Positions 14,996 through 22,502 of a stretch of 64,000 nt of DNA are shown here, piece after piece. The position numbers were made by a program, and so were the translations under genes. The DNA is from Feifania hominis. Lineage in GTDB: Bacteria; Bacillota; Clostridia; Oscillospirales; Feifaniaceae. Within the stretch, counting starts at the first letter, position 1; the number at the start of each line of letters is the position of its first letter. The stretch spans positions 62,001 to 126,000 of the forward strand of contig NZ_JACRSP010000004.1 of assembly GCF_014384765.1 (NCBI RefSeq), given 5' to 3'. The notes under the pieces are model-generated. The model was not told the origin of the DNA and made no database searches. It worked only from the letters and a program-made list of their open reading frames with translations.

Positions 14996-16474
14996 ATGTC
15001 ACTGTTAACTCTGAACCGGATGAAGAAGTCGTTTTTCGGTGTCGAGGTGCTGCACAGTGTGGACTTCACGCTGGAGGCAGGCGAGGTGCACGCTCTCATC
15101 GGGGAAAACGGAGCGGGCAAGAGTACGCTGATGAAGCTGCTCATGGGAGAATACCGGCCCGACGGCGGCGAGATCGTACTCGACGGCACGCCGGTGAAAA
15201 TCGGCTCGCCCGCCGAGGCTCTGCGCCACGGCATCGCCAAAGTTCACCAGGAACTCAGCCCCATTCTGGATATGAGCGTTGCGGACAATCTCTTTCTCGG
15301 CCGCGAGTCAAAGCGCTTCGGCCTTGTGCGCGAGGGCGATCAGCTTCGCCGGGCGCGCGAGCTCTTTGAGAAGCTGGGCCTCACGCTCGACCCGCGCCGT
15401 CTCATGCGCGAGCTCTCCGTGGCCGAGACGCAGATGGTCGAGATCGCAAAGGCCGTCTCCTACGACTCGCGTGTTCTGATTCTCGATGAGCCGACCTCAG
15501 CCATCACCCATGTGGAGGTCGAAAAGCTCTTTTCCATGATCCGCCTGCTGAAGAGCCGGGGCGTCGGCATCATCTACATCTCGCACAAGCTCGAGGAGCT
15601 CTATGAGATATCAGACCGCATCACGGTGCTGCGCGACGGGAGCCATGTGCTCACCGACGACACAAAAAGCCTGCCGAAGCCGAAGCTCATCAACGCCATG
15701 GTCGGCCGGGAGCTCACCGAGCTCTACCCGCGCACAAAAAATGAGGTGGGGACACCTCTGCTCGAGGTAAGGGAACTCACCCGCGCGGGTGAGTTCCGGA
15801 ATGTGAGCTTCACACTGCGCCGCGGCGAAATCGTGGGTCTTGCCGGCCTGATGGGCTCCGGGCGCACGGAGATCTGTATGGCGCTCTTCGGCGCGGCCCG
15901 CCCCGACGCGGGCGAGATTCTGCTCGACGGCAGGCCGGTGCGTTTGCGCCGCCCGGCCGACGCGATTTCAAAGGGAATTGCGCTGATCTCGGAGGACCGA
16001 AAGCGCGAGGGGCTCAATCTGCAGGGCTCGGTGGCCGACAACATTCTCGGCGTGGTGCAGCGCCGGTATGCCCGGGCGGGCTTTCTCGACGGACGGCGCT
16101 CACGCGGCGCCGTGCAGCAGATGGTGGAGGAGTTCCGCATCAAGGTGCACGAGGTGGGCCAGAGCGTTTCAAACCTCTCCGGCGGCAACCAGCAGAAAGT
16201 TGTGGTCGCCAAGTGGAAGCTCACCCAGCCGGATATTCTGATTTTTGACGAGCCGACCCGCGGCGTCGACGTCGGGGCAAAGGCCGAAATCTACCGCATC
16301 ATAAACGGCTTTGCGCAGCAGGGGAAAGCCGTGCTGATGGTATCCTCCGAGATGCCTGAGATCATCGGTATGTGCGACCGGGTGCTTGTGCTGCACGCGG
16401 GCCGCCTCACGGGCGAGCTGACGGGAGAGCGCATCACCCAGCAGGAAATTATGAAACTGGCCAGCGGCCTTTGA
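14996..16474 (+). CDS. Sugar ABC transporter ATP-binding protein (RbsA/MglA type)
   Basis: A 492-residue tandem ABC ATPase. Domain one has Walker A GENGAGKST, LSVAETQMVEIAKA and Walker B VLILDEPTSAI. Domain two has the usual degenerate P-loop GLMGSGRTE, a normal signature LSGGNQQKVVVAKW and an intact Walker B LIFDEPTRGVDVG, in contrast to the altered one at 3.4-4.9 kb. AAGGAG precedes the ATG. It lies in the middle of a six-gene operon with one permease and the binding protein after it. Confidence 0.94.
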   Translation: MSLLTLNRMKKSFFGVEVLHSVDFTLEAGEVHALIGENGAGKSTLMKLLMGEYRPDGGEIVLDGTPVKIGSPAEALRHGIAKVHQELSPILDMSVADNLFLGRESKRFGLVREGDQLRRARELFEKLGLTLDPRRLMRELSVAETQMVEIAKAVSYDSRVLILDEPTSAITHVEVEKLFSMIRLLKSRGVGIIYISHKLEELYEISDRITVLRDGSHVLTDDTKSLPKPKLINAMVGRELTELYPRTKNEVGTPLLEVRELTRAGEFRNVSFTLRRGEIVGLAGLMGSGRTEICMALFGAARPDAGEILLDGRPVRLRRPADAISKGIALISEDRKREGLNLQGSVADNILGVVQRRYARAGFLDGRRSRGAVQQMVEEFRIKVHEVGQSVSNLSGGNQQKVVVAKWKLTQPDILIFDEPTRGVDVGAKAEIYRIINGFAQQGKAVLMVSSEMPEIIGMCDRVLVLHAGRLTGELTGERITQQEIMKLASGL

Positions 16475-16489
16475 ATTTGGGAGTAGACA

Positions 16490-17482
16490 ATGATGAACGC
16501 TTTGAAGACAGACCTTTCCCCGGCGGCGCCCTCAAAGAGGGGCGGCCGGCTCAAAAACATTCTGGTGCGGTGTGCGCTGCCGCTTGTCATCGTGGTCATG
16601 GCGCTGGTCTTCACCGCCATAGAGCCGCGCTTTCTGAGTATGCAGAATATGATGAACATCATGCGCCAGATCTCATTCAACGGCATTCTGGTCGTGGGCA
16701 TGGTCATGGTCATCATCGCCGGCGGCACAAACCTCTCGGTGGGCTCGACCGCAGCGCTGAGCTGTGTGCTGAGCTTCATGATGGTGCGCGCGGGTGTGCC
16801 GCTGCCGCTGGTGGTGCTCGCGGCAATGGGCGTGGGCGCGCTGTGCGGGCTCGTCTGCGGCCTGTTCGTCGCCTATGGCAAAGTGCCGGCTTTCATTTTG
16901 ACCCTCGGCGTCGGCATCTCGGTGCGGGGCATTGCGATGCTGCTGTGCGGCGGACGCCAGATTTCGGGCACCTATCCGGCGGCGTTTGCGAACATCGCAA
17001 GCGGCCAGCTTCTGGGGCTGCCGAATCTGTTCTGGATTCTGATGATTGTGGTGGCGTTCGGCGTTGTGCTCATGCGCTGCACCGTCTTTGGCAAGTGGGT
17101 CTATGCTGCCGGCGGAAATGCGGATGCAACGCGTCTCGCAGGCGTCAACGTGGCCTTTGTCAAGTGCATGACCTTCGTTATCAGCGGGGCGCTTGCAGGG
17201 CTTGTGGGGCTGCTTCTCTCCTCGCGCACCTGCCTCGGCGACCCGACTGTGGCCGAGGGCTTTGACCTGACGGCGGTCGCCACGGCAGTCATCGGCGGCG
17301 CGAGCATGTCGGGCGGCGTCGGCGGGGTGTTCGGGGGCTTTCTCGGCGCCATTATCATGGGCACAATGTCAAACGGCTTTGCCTTTCTGGGCATCCCGCC
17401 GCTCTACCAGGACGTCATGGAGGGCGTCATTGTAGTGGCGGCCGTGTTCTGGGACACGAAGTCCAAGAATTTCAAGCGTTAA
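16490..17482 (+). CDS. Sugar ABC transporter permease (RbsC family)
   Basis: A 330-residue membrane protein with about eight to ten hydrophobic segments. A 30-residue polar N-terminus is followed by the first membrane helix, and the coupling-loop block AAGGNADATRLAGVNVAFVK is the RbsC family hallmark. As the only permease gene of this operon it should form a homodimeric pore. The ATG at 16490 is preceded by GGGAG at six bases. It is followed by a small hairpin and the binding-protein gene. Confidence 0.93.
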   Translation: MMNALKTDLSPAAPSKRGGRLKNILVRCALPLVIVVMALVFTAIEPRFLSMQNMMNIMRQISFNGILVVGMVMVIIAGGTNLSVGSTAALSCVLSFMMVRAGVPLPLVVLAAMGVGALCGLVCGLFVAYGKVPAFILTLGVGISVRGIAMLLCGGRQISGTYPAAFANIASGQLLGLPNLFWILMIVVAFGVVLMRCTVFGKWVYAAGGNADATRLAGVNVAFVKCMTFVISGALAGLVGLLLSSRTCLGDPTVAEGFDLTAVATAVIGGASMSGGVGGVFGGFLGAIIMGTMSNGFAFLGIPPLYQDVMEGVIVVAAVFWDTKSKNFKR

Positions 17483-17503
17483 AAAGGGGAGCTACGCCCC
17501 TTT
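17483..17503 (+). terminator. Intercistronic hairpin before the binding-protein gene
   Basis: AAAGGGG (17483-17489) pairs perfectly with CCCCTTT (17497-17503) across a seven-base loop, followed by TATATT. It starts right at the permease stop. With the hairpin after the binding-protein gene it would protect a stable binding-protein mRNA segment. Confidence 0.55.
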
Positions 17504-17528
17504 ATATTGAAGAGGATAAGGAGAATGA

Positions 17529-18614
17529 ATGACTATGAAGAGTGCGAAAAGAGTCCTTGCGGTGCTGCTGAGCATCGCCATGCTTTCGATGATGCTGCTG
17601 AGCGTCACCGGCTGCAAGCCCGCCGAGAGCGATCCCGGCACCGCTGATCCGGGCACGTCCGACCCGGGCACGACCGACCCGGGAACAGCCGACCCCGGCG
17701 CAGAGCAGAAGAAACTGAAAATCGTCTTCACCATCACCCACCAGAACAACGAGTTCACCGTCGGCATGGGCGAGGAGTTCCTGGCCGAAGGCGCCCGCCG
17801 CGGCCATGACGTGTCGCTGGTCAACGCCAATCTCGACTCGGCGCTTCAGGTCAGCCAGATGGAGACGGCCGTCACCCAGGGCGCCGACGCCATCGCCGTG
17901 TTCTCGGTCAATGTCAGCTCTCTCGGCGCGGGCCTTCAGGCGGCGAAGAACGCGGGCGTACCGGTGTTCACCATCCACTCGGGTGTCGACGACGAGAGCC
18001 TGCGCGTGGCCCACATCGGCAGCAATCTGGTTGAGGGCGGCAAGATGAAGACCGAGCAGATGATCCGGGATCTGCAGGAGAAGTACCCCGACGCCACCGA
18101 CATTGAAATCGGCTCCATGCTCGGCGGAATCGGCGCTCAGACCCAGATTGACATCACCGAGGGCGAGTGCCAGGCGCTCGGCTACACCTATTCGGCAACG
18201 CCGAAGTATCCGATTGCGACCTCGGCCGACGAGCGCATCAAAATCGTCGTGCAGGACACCGGAAGCTGGCAGGGACCGGCCGCCGCCGACCTTGCGGAGG
18301 TCTGGCTTGACAGCTACCCGGGAATCAAGGCCATCAACTGCAACAATGACGGCATGGCCCTCGGCATCTGGCCCATTCTTCAGGCGAAAAACCGCACCGA
18401 CGTTCTGCTCTACGGCCACGACGGCACGCCGACCACTCTGCAGGCGATCAAGGACGGCAAGATGGCCGGTACGGCCAAGGTCGACATTGAGGGCATGATC
18501 AAGGCGCTCTACGACTCCATCGAGGCAAACGCCGCCGGTGAAAACGTTGAGTCGGTGCAGTATATCCTGCCCGATCTCGTCACACCCGAGAATGTGGACG
18601 AATATCTGAAATAA
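17529..18614 (+). CDS. Sugar ABC transporter substrate-binding lipoprotein with DPGT repeat linker
   Basis: A 361-residue RbsB-type binding protein. The signal peptide ends in SVTGC with the lipidated Cys at residue 29. The linker that follows has about five copies of a DPGT-containing pentapeptide, encoded by imperfect 15-bp tandem repeats. The mature PBP1 domain starts KLKIVFTITHQNNEFTVGMG and includes AVTQGADAIAVFSVNVSSLG, NNDGMALGIW and YGHDGTPTTLQAIKDGKMAG, standard sugar-binding protein blocks. It is the extracellular receptor of the operon. AAGGAG lies five bases before the ATG. The ligand is unknown; the pathway suggests a deoxysugar, pentose or polyol. Confidence 0.93.
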   Translation: MTMKSAKRVLAVLLSIAMLSMMLLSVTGCKPAESDPGTADPGTSDPGTTDPGTADPGAEQKKLKIVFTITHQNNEFTVGMGEEFLAEGARRGHDVSLVNANLDSALQVSQMETAVTQGADAIAVFSVNVSSLGAGLQAAKNAGVPVFTIHSGVDDESLRVAHIGSNLVEGGKMKTEQMIRDLQEKYPDATDIEIGSMLGGIGAQTQIDITEGECQALGYTYSATPKYPIATSADERIKIVVQDTGSWQGPAAADLAEVWLDSYPGIKAINCNNDGMALGIWPILQAKNRTDVLLYGHDGTPTTLQAIKDGKMAGTAKVDIEGMIKALYDSIEANAAGENVESVQYILPDLVTPENVDEYLK

Positions 18615-18620
18615 GACAAT

Positions 18621-18647
18621 CCGGGCCGCCTGGAAAGGGCGGCCCGG
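18621..18647 (+). terminator. GC-rich hairpin after the binding-protein gene
   Basis: A perfect 10-bp stem, CCGGGCCGCC with its complement (18638-18647), with a seven-base loop and no U tract. It probably stabilises the upstream message rather than ending transcription, since the next gene starts 17 bases later. Confidence 0.6.
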
Positions 18648-18663
18648 CATACAGAGGTGCGTT

Positions 18664-19572
18664 ATGACAGAGGCAATGACCAAATACCTGCGCATGGGAA
18701 CGGTGCACTTTATGTCCTATCCCGATGTGCTCGCGGACGAGAGCAGAATCGTGCCGACCGTCAGGCGGCTGCTCGCAGATCCGTACTTTTCCGTGCTCGA
18801 GATCGCCCACATCAGGGACCCGGAAATCCGGCGCGAGGTGAGGGCGCTCTTCGAGCACTCGGACTGCGGCTTCGTCTTTGCCGCACAGCCCGAGCAGCTC
18901 GGTCAGAAGATCAATTTAAACTCCCTCGACGGGAGCGAACGCCGCCGCGCGGTTGAAACCCTCAAGGCCCGCATCGACGAGGCCTATGAGATGGGCGCCG
19001 AGGGCTTCGGCTTTATCTCGGGCGGCTTTGACCCGGCGCACCGCGACGAGCAGCTTGCGCTCTTCACGGAGTCCTGCCGCGAGCTGTGCGACTACGCAGC
19101 GGGGCTCGGCGACCTCTTTCTTGAGGTGGAGCAGTTCGATTTCGACTTTCACAACCGGCTTCTCATCGGCCCGGCGGAGCTGACGGCGCGTCTTGCCGAA
19201 AATATGACGGACCGGGACAACTTCGGCGTCCTTGTGGATTTGAGCCATCTGCCGCTCGTGCACGAGACGCCGCGCGAGTGCCTTCGCCATCTGGGAGGCC
19301 ACATCACCCACGCCCACATTGGAAATGCCGTCTGCCGAAGGGCGGACGACTATCTCTACGGCGATTTCCACCCGCGCTTCAGCGTGCCGCACAGCGCGGT
19401 GGGCCCCGAGCAGGTCGCGGAGTTTCTGCGCGAGCTCTTTGCCGTGGGATTTCTCGGCGGAGACAGGCGTCCGGTCGTGAGCTTTGAAATCAAAGCCTGG
19501 CAGGGCGACGATCCCGAGGCGGTGCTCGCCGAGTGCAAGCGTGTGATGGATCTCGCCTGGGCGCTTGCCTGA
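18664..19572 (+). CDS. Xylose isomerase-like TIM-barrel protein (sugar isomerase/epimerase family)
   Basis: A 302-residue protein with the AP endonuclease 2/xylose isomerase-like barrel. Candidate metal ligands appear in order: FLEVEQFDFDFHN (Glu and His/Asp), VLVDLSHLPLVHE (Asp and His), HITHAHIGNAVC (His), and a late Glu in VVSFEIKAWQ. This is the usual arrangement of sugar isomerases and 3-epimerases of the family. It is the last gene of the operon and is followed by a strong terminator. In the pathway it could convert the imported sugar or its oxidised form to the ketose taken by the kinase (inference). A member of this family with no assigned substrate is the safest statement. Confidence 0.8.
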   Translation: MTEAMTKYLRMGTVHFMSYPDVLADESRIVPTVRRLLADPYFSVLEIAHIRDPEIRREVRALFEHSDCGFVFAAQPEQLGQKINLNSLDGSERRRAVETLKARIDEAYEMGAEGFGFISGGFDPAHRDEQLALFTESCRELCDYAAGLGDLFLEVEQFDFDFHNRLLIGPAELTARLAENMTDRDNFGVLVDLSHLPLVHETPRECLRHLGGHITHAHIGNAVCRRADDYLYGDFHPRFSVPHSAVGPEQVAEFLRELFAVGFLGGDRRPVVSFEIKAWQGDDPEAVLAECKRVMDLAWALA

Positions 19573-19591
19573 TCACTCACATTTTCCTCCG

Positions 19592-19641
19592 GACAGACGG
19601 GAGCCCGCGCCGACCGGCGCGGACTCCCGCTGTCTTTTTTT
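19592..19641 (+). terminator. Rho-independent terminator of the plus-strand sugar operon
   Basis: A long stem with two mismatches pairs GACAG, CGGGAG and CCGCGCC (19592-19610) with GGCGCGG, CTCCCG and TGTC (19615-19634), then seven Ts. It separates this operon from the convergent MFS gene. Confidence 0.88.
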
Positions 19642-19645
19642 GTTG

Positions 19646-20884
19646 TCACTGCGTCTCTTTTGGAATCCGGCACAGAAGCGCGAATCCCGCGGCGAAGAGC
19701 GCCACAAGCGCGAGAATACCGTAGCGGGAGGAGCCGGTCAGAATGCCGATGAAGCCGACGAGCGCCGGGCCCATGAAGTCGGCAAATTTGCCGAAAATGT
19801 CGAAGAAGCCGAAGTACTCGTTGGATTCCTCCTTGGGAACCATCTTGCCGAAAGTGGAGCGCGACAGGGACTGAATGCCGCCCTGGGCCATGCCGACGAC
19901 GACGGCCATCAGCCAGAACTCCCACGCCTTGTCGAGTTGAAAGGCGAACAGACACACGCCCATGTAGATGGCGATGAAGATGCGAATCAGCCGCAGCGGC
20001 CCGATTTTTGAGGCGTACCGGCCGGTGAGAATTGCAAAGGGAAAGGCGACGAACTGGGTCAGCAGCAGCGCGAGAATCAGACTGGAGTCGGCAATACCGA
20101 CCTCGGAGCCGTAGGCGGTGGCCATGCTGATGACGGTGTAGACGCCGTCGATGTAGAGAAAGTAGGCGAGAATGTAGTAGAGCATCGGCTTGTTTCGGGT
20201 GATGGCCCGAAGCGTCCTACCGAGCCGGCGGAAGACGTCGCCGACGCTGAGTCTGCCCCTCTCCAAATAGTGGGTCTGGCGCACATTTTTGAGCAGCGGC
20301 AGCGACAGAAGCCCCCACCAGAGGGCTGTGATGACAAGCGAAATCTGCGTGGCGGCGGTGGTGGTCAGACCGAACGGCGTTGTCAGAATGAGCAGGATGC
20401 AGCCGATGAAAGGAATGCAGCTGCCGACGTAGCCCCAGGCGTACCCGTGAGCCGAGACCTGGTCCATGCGCTCGTCGCTCGTCACATCGGTGAGCATGGA
20501 GTCGTAGAATACATTGGCCGCCGCATAGCCGAGCCGCGCGATGACGAAGACGGCCAGAAAGCTGCCCCAGGTGCCGACGAGCCCGAGCGATACCGCGCCG
20601 AGAAGTCCCAGCACGAGCGCCAGGGAGAACAGGCGCTTTTTCATGCCCTGATAGTCGGCCACGGCGCCGAGAATCGGGGAGAGCAGAGCCAGAATGAGCG
20701 TCGCCGCCGAGGTTGCGAAGCCGAAGTAGGCGGTGGACTCGTGATCGGCAATGCCTGCGGCCTCGGTCAGGCTGCGAAAATAGATGGGGATGACGGCCGT
20801 GACGATGAGAATAAAGGCCGAGTTTGCAACGTCGTAGAGGATCCAGCTTCGCTCCACTTTGGAGAATTTACCGCTGCGCGGCAT
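19646..20884 (-). CDS. MFS transporter, UMF1/Atg22-like family
   Basis: A 412-residue, 12-segment major facilitator. The N-terminus FSKVERSWILYDVANSAF is the signature of the UMF1 (vacuole effluxer Atg22-like) group. The loop after segment two, GAVADYQGMKKRLF, is the MFS motif A. In bacteria these carriers are thought to export amino acids or other small solutes, but few are characterised. I start at the ATG at 20884 because AAAGGAG is eight bases upstream; the longer frame starting at 20929 has no such site. It is a single gene, convergent with the sugar operon. A short palindrome (CGGACC GTT GGTCCG, 20903-20916) lies between the ribosome site and the TATAAT-like box near 20940, possibly an operator. 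Confidence 0.85.
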   Translation of the reverse strand: MPRSGKFSKVERSWILYDVANSAFILIVTAVIPIYFRSLTEAAGIADHESTAYFGFATSAATLILALLSPILGAVADYQGMKKRLFSLALVLGLLGAVSLGLVGTWGSFLAVFVIARLGYAAANVFYDSMLTDVTSDERMDQVSAHGYAWGYVGSCIPFIGCILLILTTPFGLTTTAATQISLVITALWWGLLSLPLLKNVRQTHYLERGRLSVGDVFRRLGRTLRAITRNKPMLYYILAYFLYIDGVYTVISMATAYGSEVGIADSSLILALLLTQFVAFPFAILTGRYASKIGPLRLIRIFIAIYMGVCLFAFQLDKAWEFWLMAVVVGMAQGGIQSLSRSTFGKMVPKEESNEYFGFFDIFGKFADFMGPALVGFIGILTGSSRYGILALVALFAAGFALLCRIPKETQ

Positions 20885-21040
20885 GGCAGACACTCCTTTG
20901 GGCGGACCGTTGGTCCGTAATAAGCGCACATGCTGCCCAATATTATATCGGAACTTGTGTGAAATGGAAAGATTCGGGTGTAAAAAATGTGTAATTTCAA
21001 CAAAAAAACGGTGAAGGCGGCCACGGGGCTGAAAAGCCGT

Positions 21041-21164
21041 GGTATAATAGCCATAAAGCGGCTATTATATGGAATTCAGGCCATGCTCTCGCCCCTTGCG
21101 GGGCAGTCCCTGCGGGACGGCTGAAAAATATGGCCACATTGTACCATGATCGCTTTGCGCTTAT
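21041..21164 (+). repeat. Dispersed intergenic repeat, copy 1
   Basis: A 124-base unit that begins GGTATAATAG, continues with the hairpin AATAGCC/GGCTATT, then GCCCCTTGCGGGGC and CCCTGCGGGACGGCTG, and ends TACCATGATCGCTTTGCGC. It is directly followed by copy 2. The same order of blocks recurs at 24535-24674. It is non-coding and lies upstream of the phospholipase-like gene. Confidence 0.8.
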
Positions 21165-21270
21165 GATACAATAGCCATAAAGCGGCTATTCTATTGAACC
21201 CGGGCTTGTGCTCCCGTTCCCTGCGGGACGGCTGATAACATGGCCGTTTTTTGCCATGACTGCTTCACGG
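21165..21270 (+). repeat. Dispersed intergenic repeat, copy 2 (shorter)
   Basis: Starts GATACAATAGCCATAAAGCG, repeats the AATAGCC/GGCTATT hairpin, has CCCTGCGGGACGGCTGA and ends near GCCATGACTGCTTCACGG. The GCCCCTTGCGGGGC block of copy 1 is replaced by GTGCTCCCGTT. Its TACAAT box could act as the -10 of the downstream gene. The stretch from 21271 to 21375 holds only the ribosome binding site of that gene. Confidence 0.75.
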
Positions 21271-21375
21271 CCTGGTGATTGGGCCGATCATACCCGTGCA
21301 GCGCGGGCTCTGCGCGCATGGTCACTTCGGCGCTTCGGGCGCGGCCCGGCGCAGCCGAGAGGAGGAAACCGTCCC

Positions 21376-22320
21376 GTGCCGTCCAACATCACACACTATC
21401 TGTTCGCCGAAGAGGTTCGGCCTCTGCTCGGCGAGAGCTGGAAAAATACGCTTGAGAAGAATCCGTGCGTCTATTCGCTCGGCGCGCAGGGACCGGATTT
21501 TTTGAGCTACCACCGCTTTCTGCCCTGGCAGGGGAAGAGCCCTCTGCACGAGGTGGACGAGCGGATTCACCGGGGCGCCAACAGCGCCTTTTTCGAGGGG
21601 ATGCTGGCCTGCGGCAGTGAAGAGGGCGAACGCGCTCTGCTCGGCGCGTACCTTGCGGGCTTTCTATGCCACTATGCGCTCGATATGACGGCGCACCCGT
21701 TTATCTTCTCGATGCAGAGCATCATCCTGCGCGGGGAGAAGCTGCCGCCGGAGTATGCGACGGCGGTGCACCGCCGCGTGGAGACTGCGCTTGATCTGAT
21801 CACGCTGCGCCGCTCGCGCGGCGAGCTGCCCGGAAAGCTCAAAATGGCCGCGACCATCGCGCTGGATGCCGGGGAGCGCGAAGTGCTTGCGCAGGCTGTG
21901 GCGCACGGCGTCGCCTGCCTGACCGGCGAGCGCTATCCGCAGGCGCTCTTCGACGAGGCCATGCGGGATATGAAGAGGGCCTTTGCCCTGTTTGGGGATC
22001 CGACAGGGCTGATTCGGCACGCCGCGCGGTTCATTGAAAAGAGACGGGGCATGCCGCCCGAGCTCTCGGCGATGTTCCCCACCGATGTGGAGAGCGACGA
22101 ATTCGACTACGCAAACGCCCTTGCGGAGCAGTGGGAGGACGCCTTTGACGGCGGCAGTCTTCACAGCGAGACTTTTTTTGAGCTCTACGATGCGGCAAAG
22201 CAGAGAGCCGCACAGATGATCGATGGCCTCGGCGCGGTGCTTGCGGGCGAGGAAAAATTTTCAAATCTGACGGGTGACGTAAGCCTGTCAACCGGCCGTC
22301 CGCCGCGCGATTCGGAATAA
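21376..22320 (+). CDS. Zinc-dependent phospholipase C-like protein
   Basis: A 314-residue protein with the alpha-helical zinc-dependent phospholipase C/S1-P1 nuclease fold. Metal-ligand blocks are SNITHYLFAEEV (His near the N-terminus), SLGAQGPDFLSYHRF (Asp) and LAGFLCHYALDMTAHPFIFS (His, Asp, His), the order seen in the family. I use the GTG at 21376 (VPSNITHYLF) with GGAGG ten bases upstream; the longer frame from 21208 runs through the repeat and is not believed. No signal peptide is visible, unlike secreted clostridial toxins, and such cytoplasmic relatives are common in gut Clostridia with unknown substrate. Phospholipid hydrolysis is therefore not established. Confidence 0.8.
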   Translation: MPSNITHYLFAEEVRPLLGESWKNTLEKNPCVYSLGAQGPDFLSYHRFLPWQGKSPLHEVDERIHRGANSAFFEGMLACGSEEGERALLGAYLAGFLCHYALDMTAHPFIFSMQSIILRGEKLPPEYATAVHRRVETALDLITLRRSRGELPGKLKMAATIALDAGEREVLAQAVAHGVACLTGERYPQALFDEAMRDMKRAFALFGDPTGLIRHAARFIEKRRGMPPELSAMFPTDVESDEFDYANALAEQWEDAFDGGSLHSETFFELYDAAKQRAAQMIDGLGAVLAGEEKFSNLTGDVSLSTGRPPRDSE

Positions 22321-22327
22321 TTTTATT

Positions 22328-22354
22328 CGGCCGCACACATGCTAAAAGCGGCCG
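22328..22354 (+). terminator. Hairpin after the phospholipase-like gene
   Basis: CGGCCGC (22328-22334) pairs with GCGGCCG (22348-22354). It starts eight bases after the stop codon. A U tract is absent, so termination strength is uncertain. Confidence 0.5.
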
Positions 22355-22369
22355 AAAGAGGGCCGCGGT

Positions 22370-22399
22370 TTGACAGACAGAGGGATTTTATAGTAAAAT
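22370..22399 (+). promoter_or_regulatory. Promoter of the LysM-G5-M23 gene
   Basis: Consensus TTGACA at 22370-22375 and TAAAAT at 22394-22399 with an 18-base spacer. The predicted start near 22406 leaves an mRNA leader of about 95 bases. Confidence 0.75.
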
Positions 22400-22471
22400 A
22401 CAACTTGCTTACTTGTAGAGATTGGCTCCCGCCACAGGGAGAAAACCATAGGGCGCCGTGAGACTGGCGCC
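22399..22471 (+). ncRNA. Structured 5' leader of the M23 peptidase mRNA, possible cis-regulatory RNA
   Basis: Three consecutive hairpins are visible: TACAA/TTGTA (22399-22417), CTCCC/GGGAG with loop GCCACA (22426-22441), and GGCGCC/GGCGCC with loop GTGAGACT (22452-22471). An unpaired AAAACCATA links the second and third. They end about 20 bases before the ribosome binding site AAAGGAG (22487-22493), a geometry that would allow translational control. I could not match it to a known riboswitch core. Confidence 0.4.
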
Positions 22472-22502
22472 GCGACCACCCTTTTACAAAGGAGATGTTT
22501 GC

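Noticed and set aside
21165..21270. CRISPR array
   Set aside because: Only two adjacent copies of over 100 bases with internal hairpins and no spacer structure; no cas genes in the window.
21208..21375. N-terminal extension of the phospholipase-like protein
   Set aside because: The frame runs through the dispersed repeat copy; the GTG at 21376 has the ribosome site and begins exactly where family similarity begins.
22399..22500. c-di-AMP (ydaO) riboswitch as identity of the M23 leader
   Set aside because: The hydrolase context fits, but the conserved core around GCTAACCTCG-type sequence is absent and the leader is too short.
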